NCBI GenBank assembly: GCA_008828725.1
Contig: MEHQ01002976.1
Location: forward strand, 310,001 to 374,000
Direction of reading: 5' to 3'
DNA length: 64,000 nt
Source: Saccharina japonica
Lineage: Eukaryota > Sar > Phaeophyceae > Laminariales > Laminariaceae
Position numbers and translations under genes: made by a program. Position 1 is the stretch's first letter; every line of letters starts with the position of its first letter. Of this stretch, positions 47,817 through 58,289 are shown in pieces. The notes below the pieces were generated by a model. The model was not told the origin of the DNA. It was given only the letters and a program-made list of their open reading frames with translations, and made no database searches.

Positions 47817-50800
47817 ATGGCTACAACGACTGCCAGAATGCTCCTCCTCCTCGGCCTGTCGTTCGTCGGTAACATCAGCGTTGCCAGTGGATATGCCTGC
47901 ACGTATCGCGGACAAGACGTGTCTTCTTGTGTTCTCGAAGAAGCGCAAGACGTCTTGCTCTATTCATCGTCACGCAACTACAACTACCTGGAGTTTCTCT
48001 TGGTGGGCAAAGGGACGGGCTACCCCCTGAAGCGTTCCTTGCTGCAGTTCGAAGACTTCGCCACTGGTACCGACTGCCCCACGGTGAGAACTGAGCGCTT
48101 TGGGCCAGGAGGAGTTCGTTACGCGTGTGGCTAAAGTTGCTGAGTTTCAGTCAAGTTGTTTTCCCGAGTGTAAAACAGCTAGGCACACCGTTGCATGTCG
48201 TTTTTTCCTTGTCGGAATAGCGTATCAGCATCAGCGTCGAGCTCCAGGTGATGTTGATGTTGCTATCTTAGTACGTTGACAACTTTAGTTCTCAGTTTGG
48301 ATGGATAATTCGGGTGTTCCTCTATGATGATGGCGTTATCACTAGCACAGCTGTTTGGTTAACCTAAAACTAGGCCAGGATATGGTGAATTCCGGGTGTA
48401 GAGCATCCGCCCCAAGAGTAAATATATGTTGTGGGGTGATGCTTTGTAGACCCCGATTGCGAGCAGCGTCCTCCGTCACATTCGTGGTACTAAAAATTAC
48501 ATTTGCATCGCACATGATGAGCACTACAGTAGTTACCGCGCCCCGCACATTGCTTTAGCAGGGTTTTTCTGTTCGCACGACGATTCCCGTCCACTATCGT
48601 CGCAACTGTCCCGACTACTGCAGTCGGAATCTCCATGTGGACAGCGCGTATTCTTACCATTTTAATAAATATGATGCGTTCGATAAGTGCTTGGTCCGCA
48701 GTTTCGCCTACTAATGCAGAAACACAGCCTGGACAATGTTCAAAACACTGACGCCACCTTAGGGTCGGCCGAAGGCTAGGAGTAGGTTTTTGCCTCACTG
48801 CAGCAAGGCTGGCTAGGGCGTTTTATCTAGTCTGCATTCACGTCGATCTCACTTGCAAGACAAATTGGCCACTGGTTCGCTTTCCCTGCAGTTCTGGAAT
48901 GAGAAATAAAACTCAGGGTTTTGATGTTTTACTCCTCCAAAGACCTCTCATGGTGTTCCAGGTGTCTCTAAGTGTGCCCAGGATTATTGATCGGTGGTGC
49001 AAATTTGCGCAGTTAAACCATTCTCCTGATAAACCGGCGTAGCACGCCGCGAAACAAAGTAGATATGCGTCTTTTGCGGCCATTGTTGTGATTTGTTGAA
49101 AACATTCATGCTGACTTGTTTTGTGGCTTTCCCTTTTGAAGAAAACACGTTCAAAGTTAAGACGATTTTCTCTGTCCGAGGATACGGCAGAGCTTTAACG
49201 GCTCGCCAATAATTGAGAAACAGGTGTTTCCCGCTATTTGATCAGTACTGTATTCAGGACCTAACGAGGAAAACGGTTCCCATCCTTAGTGAAGCGGCCG
49301 AACATAAGGGGGCGAATCAACTGATTTTAACGTTCCAAAGCTTCTTGAGAGCTGGCCTGCGCGGTGACACTTTATCTCTTCATGTACCCATTGTATGCAT
49401 GCAACTTTGAACAGCAGCATCTGCCTGTGCCTGTTTGTGTGTGTTTTCGCATGACATTATAATCCAGTCTGCCTCACGCCCGCTATTCACGGTAAGAGGA
49501 GCAATTAAGACGAACGTTTTGAGTTAATGTACGCATAAATGAAAAAAAAAAGTCTTCCTCCGTCGACCCCCCGGGGGGATTTCCGGCGGCGCACCACGCG
49601 CTGGAGCACTAATTGTAACCCTGCTTGTGCCTATACACTCATTTATCTAGTACTCACCCCGTTCACCACCGCCTCCAATGCAACGACCAGATCATCGACG
49701 CGTACATGTACGTGTACTTTGCCACAACACAAAAGACGAGGTGGCACACGAAAGATCAGTCACCCTACCTCAGCCGCGACGTCCAGCTGCATGTGGTCAA
49801 CCAGCCATGGCTAGAGGACGAGGCCACTCTTACTCAACGGCTGAACGGTGTCGACTGGAGTTCCCCTTTGCTCGCGCTCGACGGATCTGATGCAGAAGCG
49901 ACCGTCCTCGCGAGCACGCCCCTGCCTATAGCAAGCCCCATCAAGCGCTGGATCGAGTTCAAGGTACTATATGTTGATGAGGCATTTATTCCGGAGGTCC
50001 ATAGTAAATAGAAGCAAATATTGGTAATAAAAGTGACGAATGTGTAGGTTTTTGCCTTATACTAGGGTCCCCCGTAAGGGATGAATATGTAGGTTTGTTG
50101 TACCACACATATTGTCTCCCGTAATAGTTCGAGTGTCATTAAATATTTAATGTGCACTCGGTAGACCATAGTGAATAAGACAGAAGAGGTTTCGAGTGTT
50201 CGCGTTCCACCAATCAACAGGTGGGCAATCGTTGCTGTTGTTCTACCCCGTGTAATGTTCGCCTCGGTGCACGTCGGCTTGATATGGCCGTCTGTTTTGT
50301 TTAAGAATGATAATGTCTTTCGGTAGCTACACGGAAGTCGAGGTGTATGTCGTTGGTTGAGTGCTCTACGTGGACAATACGAAAACTGTTTGTGATGCAT
50401 ACTGCACGATAGCAAGAAAAAACACAAGTACGAGTTGGTGAATGATCGTGTGCTTTTGACGCAGCGACTGCGCAAGCGTTAACCCCCTATGAGGCTTTGT
50501 GGTCATGACACCTGCCGCAGTCACGTCTTGGTCTAGGAGGTCGGTGATCAAGGCTACTTAACAATAGTGAAAGCCACCGGTCAGATGAGTTCAACGTCGC
50601 TGGTCTGTCGCAGGGTTTGTCGATGCAGTGATTCCACCAAAAACATATCGCCGTCGATGCGTTGTACCCATGGCACCAGTGTCAGTTATGTCTTGTACGA
50701 GGAGCCCGGTGCTTGCCAAAAGTGAACAAGACATCTGCAAAAAACAGTTTCTACAAGTTCCTCTTTTCCGTTCAGGTTTTTGTCGTTTCATAATGGTATA

Positions 50801-53800
50801 GCTTACATACGCTCGTAGCATATCTGTTCTGTCACCTATATCGTGGTTTTGGTACATCTCTTCGCGCATGGTCTCCTTCGTCGAGCCCCTATGCCGGCGA
50901 TAAAACCACCTCACATTATCATCGAGGGTTGGGGACACTACTTCCCGTACATCGAGCCCAATCGGGCATTTATATCTGTGTTTCGTCGGGAGTGGATCAG
51001 AGAATGGTTCATATTTTCATTTTGAGTAATTATATTATTTGTCGACGTATTCTTGTTTTAGCCCTGGTATTACCTCTTGCTGCACGGTGCAGTTAGGTAG
51101 ACATTCCTATTCACGTTCTAGATGAAGGTTATTTGAACGGGTGCCGCGCCGGGTATCACGCACTATGTACACCAAATCTTTTGTGCTCTACCGTCCAGCT
51201 GATTTTCCCCGTGTGCGTATATCGTGAATTTTGTCGGGAGCCGCATTGCTTGCAGCGGCTTCATTTCTCCCCGCGCGAGCTCTTGTTTCCCTGCATTCAT
51301 TGGTTACTTCGTTTCGAACGGTCCATGGTCAAGGTTTCAACGTGCTATACCAATACGTACATAATATCTCTCACCTAAGGAACATGCCCCGGTACGGTAG
51401 GCGGCTTATTGTCTGAGCCCCTTACCTGAGGCCCTGAGTATACTACCGGAAACGTCACCTCGAACAAGCTTTGTTCGCAAAACCCGACCAGGGCGTCTTT
51501 CCGCCAGACCTAGGCGTGTTAGCATATGGACGTTGAGATCCATACGTATCTATTGTGATGTGCAGTCACTACGCACTGATACGAGTATATGAGTATCTTA
51601 GTCTAGATATTCGGGGAATTGCAATATGCGGATAGATTACGAGTTTGTCTTATTCGTAGTGCGCCACATTGTATGACCCAAGCATCTTCATCAGGAACGA
51701 TGCTGAGAACGTTGCTATAATGTTCCTATAACATTGTAGAGAACATTACAGGGAACAGTACCAACTACGGTAGAATGTAACTGCCCGTAGCATGGGCATT
51801 GTACCGGGATGATCAGGTGCAGGCACCGCCCACCTCGATCACTCTACTCCGCTTCCCTCTTCTTCTCTCTTCTTCTCTTCTTCCTTTTCCATTGATCTCC
51901 CTGAGGTCAATCTTCTTTCCATTATGGCCACATAAGCGCCTATTCAAACCATGACTTTTCTTCTTCTACACAAGTGATCTTCACAGACACTCCGGTGCCA
52001 CCTCTGCCATCTCTCTCCGTAGAGACAGAGCCTCGACACACGCGTCATTCTTTCAGGTTATGAGCCTCGACTTTGGTCTACGCACCGACTGGCACCACGG
52101 AACGACGTCTCCCGGCGAGCGCGTCACGTTCTACATTCGAAGAAATTTCAAGTTTTCCACTGCGGAGGAATACGGCTTTTGCTCCAAAAACCAGAAGATT
52201 ATCATCTACCCGACAGCATCGACATCGACTCTCATCATCGATTTTCATCAACTTCGTTCAACAGGGTTACTACAAGGAGTACTGCTTTCACGCTTCTACG
52301 CGCGAGGCAGGTAAGGAGACTGCTGTCACGCTTTTATGCGGGTAGCACGTACGAGTAATGAGTCCAGTTTCACGCTTTTATGCGCGAAACTTGTACCCGT
52401 ACAATCAACAAGTTTTCACGCTGGAATTGCAAAAAAATATGCCACCGACTATTTTTTTTGTAACTTCACACGCAAAGCTATGTTTTCGATACTATGATAC
52501 TTTGAAGCTGTAAGCGCGAAACAAGTCACGAAACCATTTCTGCTCATCACACGCGAAGCTAGCTCCGCGCTACTTCCACGCTGTAAAGCATGAAGAAACG
52601 TTACAAGGCCCCTGTTTTTTGTGCCATCACCACTAAAGTTAGTGTCGAGCCGGTTTCACGCTAGTTGAACGCGCGAGGCCGTTATCAAAACCGTTTCTTC
52701 GAGTTACTAAGCACGAAGTACGTACAAATAGATTTATCCTCAGCATTGCTGAGAAGACCTACACGTGCTGAATCAAACAGCCAGGTCGTTGACGAATCTG
52801 CTACCCAGCGTAGCAACGGGGGATTACCTCCTACTATCCTTTTCCAGCATCGGCTTCACGCTTTTAGGCGAAAGCACGAATTCAGACTCAAGGCCTCCTT
52901 TTCCAGCAACGATTTCACGCTTTCACGCGGAAATACGAATTCAGACTCGAAGGAAAAATCAGCATCCATCTCCATTTCATATGGGGAAAAAGGCCAACCA
53001 GCGTTGCATCACGCAGCCAGGCCGTTGATGCATTCGGCAACTTAGCCTGCCACGGGAGAGAACTCCTGTCGGTTTATCTGCTACTATCAGCTTCTACGTC
53101 TACTACGACTACTGCTGTATGAGCATCACTCCAACATCATACGAGGGACTTCAAGTTCTTCATCTGACACCTGCGATAGCTGCTGAGCTTCGCCATCATC
53201 ATCTTTGTTGATTACAGAAGGTATCCTCAGCGCTTCATCTTCGCAACTTCTTCAGTTTATATCACCAGGATCTACATCTACTTCTACTGCTGCAAGGGCA
53301 GCAAAATCACTGCTTCGAGAAGGTATCTGCACCTACGACTACAGTAGTAGTAGTACACCAACAGCAGTCCTACGACTTCTACAGCATTTTCAGCTCATCT
53401 GCAGCAATTTCATTCAAAGTTTGCTTTTCAAGTTCTTCTTTCAGGGTCGGAGGATCAACATCTGCGCATCTGCGAGCTCACCAGGGTTTAGCTGCACAGC
53501 ACCACCACCAAAGCGTTCATCAAGCAGCTAGCCATCGCCATCTCCATCGCATTTGGGACCAGCTACGTATTCGGCGACATCGGAGCTGAAACGTGAACAC
53601 TACTCTGGGGGGATTTGCTCATTTTTCCCAAAGCAAAGAAGGAGTTCCACACTTTCTTGTTGCATGCTTGCTACCAATATGGGGATAGATTTTTTGCTAT
53701 TACGCCGCATAAAACGCGGTCCAACCCAACAACAACAACAGCCACACGGCGCAGCACATCGCTACGGACTGACTACGGGGACAGGTCTTCACCACTTCGT

Positions 53801-56800
53801 CAGCTCTTCATCGCCATCAGCATCATCTCACAGCCATCTTCATCTACACGTACATCTTTCGGTCTGCTATGCTTCGACTACTGTAGTTCTTCACAACAAG
53901 ACAACCTGCAGAAGATCATCAACAGCAGCACCACTTATTTTCAACACTACTACTACATATTCAACAAGGTCTCCGCGACACCAGCTAGGAGAACGACGAT
54001 CACGATCGTCATCATCATGCGCATTCCTTGCGTCTCTTCTTTACCTTGGTTTTGGTGGGGGGTGTATCTTTTTGTACTTTCCCTCTGTTGGCTTTGTTGT
54101 ACGTAGAGTATTTTCACACGAGTACGTTCTACGCAAGATCACACATGATGAGCACTGCTGTATGCCGTCACGGATACACACATCTGCCTTTTGTTATCGG
54201 TTGTTCCTTAGCTTTCCACAGCTTTCTTTTCTTTGAGTACGTATCCTAAATACACACTCACTCACAATGCTGAATGTATTTCACACATATCAGTATGTAG
54301 CTGGACACATACCTGTACGAGTATACGTCCACACGTTTTCTTTTCGATCTCATTCGATTTCTTGTCCTAGGATCCATTGGGGGGGGGCGTACATAGGTAC
54401 AGTAGATACTTTCTTACGCTTTCTTTGCTAGGATTTTGCTCGCTGGTCAACACCACAGCATCGATTTTGCGATACGATTGCGCCCAACGTAGTCTATTGC
54501 TGTACTATCGTTACTTGTAGATATATTACAAGTACGTACGTACAAACATGTACACAACTGAACAGTGCACTTTTCGCTGTACTTGACGAATGTCATCAGT
54601 TTCTACTTGGATTTCATGTTACTCTAGGTATCTATTCAGGGGGCGAGTTGAACACACCCATCATACGGGTTGACGCTTCTTTTCTAGAGTATACATCGCT
54701 GGTATTCACACCACGATTTGTTTTCTTCTTTGACTTTGCTTACACCAGGTACTGCTCTGTAGGGTTCATATGAGTACGTACGCACGTCTATACTCCACAC
54801 TGGACACACGTCTCAGTTTTATCAATTGTCTCTTCAACTATCCCATGTTGATTGCTGGACAAATGAGTATTCACACGTACTGGTACATACAGTAGGTCAT
54901 TGCTATTTTTGTCTGGGTACACACCCACCGACTTTCTTTGTTTCTGCAAGATTACGTACCATTTCCGTAGCTCTATCATTGTAGCATTCAATTGAGGGGG
55001 CGGGTTGCAAGTACAGCAGATAACTTTCTACGCTTTTCATTGTAGGTTTTGACTCAGTGTCGTGCACTATGACTCAGTAGTCATGCACAACTACGATTAG
55101 CTTTTCCGACATGAGTACAACCATATTGTCACCGTCATCACACGGGACTGAATATGTAGTGAACTTTGTGTTTACTGTTTTCCATATTGCCGCTGCATTC
55201 GCGCAGGACTGAATATGTTGTACCATTCTTTCATTCTTCACTCGTTCATTTGATTTTTGAGTATCAGGTTTCTACACCGTAGGCATTACTCTTGCTACTG
55301 ACTTTCATCACGGGGGCGTGTTAGCATATGGACGTTGAGATCCATACGTATCTATTGTGATGTGCAGTCACTACGCACTGATACGAGTATATGAGTATCT
55401 TAGTCTAGATATTCGGGGAATTACAATATGCGGATAGATTACGAGTTTGTCTTACTCGTAGTGCGCCACATTGTATGACCCAAGCATCTTCATCAGGAAC
55501 GATGCTGAGAACGTTGCTATAATGTTCCTATAACATTGTAGAGAACATTACAGGGAACAGTACCAACTACGGTAGAATGTAACTGCCCGTAGCATGGGCA
55601 TTGTACCGGGATGATCAGGTGCAGGCACCGCCCACCTCGATCACTCTACTCCGCTTCCCTCTTCTTCTCTCTTCTTCTCTTCTTCCTTTTCCATTGATCT
55701 CCCTGAGGTCAATCTTCTTTCCATTATGGCCACATAAGCGCCTATTTAAACCATGACTTTTCTTCTTCTACACAAGTGATCTTCACAGACACTCCGGTGC
55801 CACCTCTGCCATCTCTCTCCGTAGAGACAGAGCCTCGACACACGCGTCATTCTTTCAAGGCGAACATATACTACAGTAGTAAAAATAGTAAACTATTAGC
55901 CGATATTTAGTATTCCTTGCCGAGCTTAACCAGCCAGGGTATATTGCCTTAGATGTCAAACATTATCTGCAGCCCCTACCGTGGGATGCGTCCTAAGCGT
56001 GTCACCCCGCCGACTGAAAGCTCATACATATATACATTAGTTGTGTAATCCAAGAGTCACTTTCACAAAAGCAGTATCACGATATACACAATAACGAGAA
56101 AAGGGGGTTGATTGTAGTAAACAACTAACACCTTGCATCAACTGTGAACAGTATATCGTGTTTCAACCTGTGGTATTGCCAACGTCAGTATGATCACACT
56201 ACGTCGATCGTGTCGTAAGCATACATGTACGCAACGAGGTATGCGGGTATCGCCTTCTGTAGTATCTGCTATCCAAGCACGACGTCCGAATCAACCTGTT
56301 TAATGTTATGTACGACCCAGTGACGCACTGGATGCGCACCCTTCAGCTGAAACCTATACTGGCTAGAAAAGCGACACGACTCAGGCCTAGTGCTCAAAGA
56401 CGTCCCGACAAGTTCAATCGATTCGTGTACCAACCCCCCTAAACACGAACGTCCCAGACTTAGACCCTGTGGCATGTATGCAGCGAGATATCCATCAATG
56501 TGAACGCCAACTATTTCGAGGTTTCAGTGTTTTGTGGTTGCGGGGGGTATGTGGGGATACAATTTCGTTTGCATCCCACGCCGTGCGCTTGAGATGGGTA
56601 GTAACGCCTGGGGACGTATTTATTGATGCCTTGACATATCATGGAGGCACGACGTATGACAAATAAACTCTTGGGTCAGTATTCACTCCAGTCGTATTTT
56701 GCGCCGTTGCGAATGAAAGGTCACGGATGCTGTCAAGGCCTGGGCGGACGGGACGAAAGACAACAACGGCCTGTTGATGAAGGTGCTTGACGAAGACACG

Positions 56801-56890
56801 GACGGCCGCGATCTTCGCTTCTACTCCAACGCCTACACCGAAGACACCTCCAAGTACCCCTACATCAACGTGATCTGCTCATCTGCGTGA
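47817..56890 (+). CDS. Secreted DNRLRE/CBM96-like protein, gene C, with LTR element in intron 2
   Basis: Exons are 47,817-48,083 (267 bases), 49,691-49,963 (273) and 56,720-56,890 (171), giving 236 residues. Donors are GTGAGA and GTACTA, acceptors CAG and AAG, both phase 0. The signal peptide has a Leu-rich core (ARMLLLLGLSFVG). The mature protein has CTYRGQDVSSC, a Tyr/Asn-rich YSSSRNYNYLEF, RSLLQFEDF, IDAYMYVYF, QPWLEDEATLTQ, RWIEFK|VTDAVKAWADG, NNGLLMKV, LRFYSNAYTED and PYINVIC. It is the most diverged of the three but keeps all four cysteines and the domain signature, which suggests selection on the protein. The gene is inverted relative to A and B. Intron 1 is 1,607 bases. Intron 2 is 6,756 bases because a 4.34-kb LTR retrotransposon sits in it in the sense direction. 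Whether the long intron is still spliced cleanly is unknown. Confidence 0.85.
51517..52055 (+). repeat. 5' LTR (539 bp)
   Basis: It starts TGTTAGCATATGG and ends CGTCATTCTTTCA. It contains a cluster of GAACNTT/AATGTTCC half-sites around 51,700-51,765, a long C/T-rich tract around 51,850-51,895, and no clear TATA box. It differs from the 3' LTR by three substitutions that I can see. Confidence 0.93.
52056..52066 (+). promoter_or_regulatory. Primer-binding site, half-tRNA-iMet type
   Basis: GGTTATGAGCC is the complement of the anticodon loop and 3' side of the anticodon stem region of an initiator methionine tRNA (GGCTCATAACC). Drosophila copia and some related elements are primed by such a tRNA half and not by the tRNA 3' end. 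The match begins exactly at the LTR edge. The family assignment (Ty1/copia type) is inferred from this. Confidence 0.75.
54375..55318 (+). repeat. Degenerate repeats starting with a G-run, ending at the 3' LTR
   Basis: GGGGGCG occurs near 54,376, 54,636, 54,993 and 55,312, the last directly abutting the 3' LTR, where a polypurine tract is expected. The first three are each followed by related text such as TACAGTAGATA and CTTTCTTACGCTTT, or ACGCTTTTCATTGTAGG. Spacing is about 260-360 bases. Confidence 0.6.
55319..55857 (+). repeat. 3' LTR (539 bp)
   Basis: Same length as the 5' LTR. Differences seen are A for G in GGGGAATTRCAAT, C for T in GTCTTAYTCG, and T for C in GCGCCTATTYAAACC. Confidence 0.93.
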
Positions 56891-57486
56891 GCGTTCGACA
56901 AGTATGGCGAATCTAAATGTACACTAAGCGACTAGACCAGGGCACGCGGTATACCCCTGTAGCGTGTCTCTGACGGACGCTCGTCACCGGAGCTTCGATG
57001 ATGCTTCGGGGAGGACGGAGCAATCCGGCCCGAGTGCAGTGGATCGTAGTTGATGTAGGGACCACACATCATACTGTCGTAACTTGACGTCGATTGCACT
57101 CCAACGGAAATATATAGCACTGAGCAGGCGAGGCTTACACGATGACGGCTCCTACGCAAGGGTCGTGCCCTCCACGGTATGGAAGCGGTCTAGCCGGACG
57201 AACATTTAGCTGAGAGATTTGAACGTTTGTGGACAAGTATTTCGCGCTCTATTCATCACGCGTACTCGTACCCACCGCGTGTCGTGACAGCCGCTTCGAA
57301 CGACGTAGACGGGGATCTAAGATATCTATATATATACATATACCTGGTATATATATGTTCATATGCAGCATGTGCCCACATGTTGTACAACGTCGGTGAA
57401 AAACATACAACCTGGCATGTGAGGGGTGGATTGATCTGAAATTCTTCAACATTTGTTTCATAAGCACATATTCGTATTCGTCGATG

Positions 57487-58280
57487 TCAGTCTTGGTAGT
57501 CTCGTTCTTGGAGTCGTCCTGGTTGTTGGCTACTCGGCCGTCTACGCTCGTGGTAATTTCTCCTATCTGAGCGAGTCAAAGGTTGTAAGCAGCCTGTCAT
57601 TTCCTCACGGTTGAGGTGACCTGTACAATTGAAAGTCACACGTGTTGCAGGCGGTGATATATGTATAAAATGCTGGCGGGCGGGATGAAACGCCGCGCAA
57701 CAAGTTGTCATTATTCTGAGATATCTTGATGCGACGCGATGTCGCTTTTGGGACTCGGCTAATGAAGGGTTTCTATATTCAGCTGCATATCGCGGTGGGC
57801 ACAACGAGGTCGCTGCAGTGTTTGTGTGTCCTCTACCGACACCGTGCCGGAGTAGAATGGCATGAAAGTCTAAGGGTGGGAGAATACGGTGTTCGGAACG
57901 GCCAAGCGATTGGCGGCATGTGTTTCTCAGGAAAAAGGAGCCACATAGTGTCTGCAGGTACAGGTCGGGCACGATGTCTGTCGTGTTTTGAACCTGGTTC
58001 GTAAATGTCACGATGAATCCACGGAGGGTTGTGGGCACGGCGTCTTGACTGGTACCAAGTATATTGATGGAACCAGGTGCTTCCTTTGGATGCCCCTGTA
58101 TGAACGGCGTGTAATGCTCCATTACAACGTGCAAATATTTCGGGTATTCTGTATTTCGATCGACGTTGAATGAAGGAGTTCGTCTGTTGAAGAACACGCC
58201 AGTTCATAGACCTGCGCAAGCCCGTGACAATCCTTGTGTACCTAGAAGACACAGGACGCGGTTCAATTGGCGTAAGCAAC
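57487..58280 (-). other. Conserved 3' flank of gene C with antisense open frames
   Basis: Two overlapping frames on the minus strand (237 and 148 codons) share pieces with the flanks of genes A and B. Examples are GALHAVHTGAS with TLHAVNTGA, and EEMTGCLQPL with EQVTGCLQPL. The similar pieces fall in different frames, so DNA homology explains them as well as a protein would. The position 0.6-1.4 kb past the stop codon, antisense to the gene, is the same in all three copies. Confidence 0.35.
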
Positions 58281-58289
58281 CATAATAGA

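Larger units (their letters stand above)
52056..55318 (+). other. Internal region of the LTR element
   Basis: Between about 52,280 and 52,940 a motif of the form TTCACGC-TTTTAT-GCGCGAA recurs at irregular spacing (52,287, 52,324, 52,367, 52,653, 52,853 and 52,912 are clear). From about 53,050 to 54,000 the sequence is rich in CTT/CAT/TCA triplets, which open Ser/Thr-rich frames of up to 227 codons without known domains. From 54,370 on, G-run blocks recur. No canonical retrotransposon protein is encoded. Confidence 0.8.
51517..55857 (+). mobile_element. Non-autonomous LTR retrotransposon with Copia-type primer site
   Basis: Two 539-base direct repeats (TG...CA) enclose 3,263 bases. AGGCG occurs directly before the first repeat (51,512-51,516) and directly after the second (55,858-55,862), a 5-bp target duplication. 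The primer-binding site GGTTATGAGCC follows the first repeat at once. The internal region gives no gag, protease, integrase, reverse transcriptase or RNase H motif. It is therefore a LARD-like or otherwise non-autonomous element. I count three differences between the two LTRs, so insertion was recent. It lies in intron 2 of gene C. Confidence 0.92.

Noticed and set aside
49650..49690. Earlier acceptor for exon 2 of gene C (TATCTAG)
   Set aside because: It would need a different intron phase. The CAG directly before ATCATCGACG is in phase 0 and is conserved in all three genes.
53553..54236. Gag gene in the LTR element
   Set aside because: The 227-codon frame is Ser/Thr/His-rich because of CTT/CAT/TCA triplets. 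It has no capsid or zinc-knuckle motif and overlaps another equally open frame.
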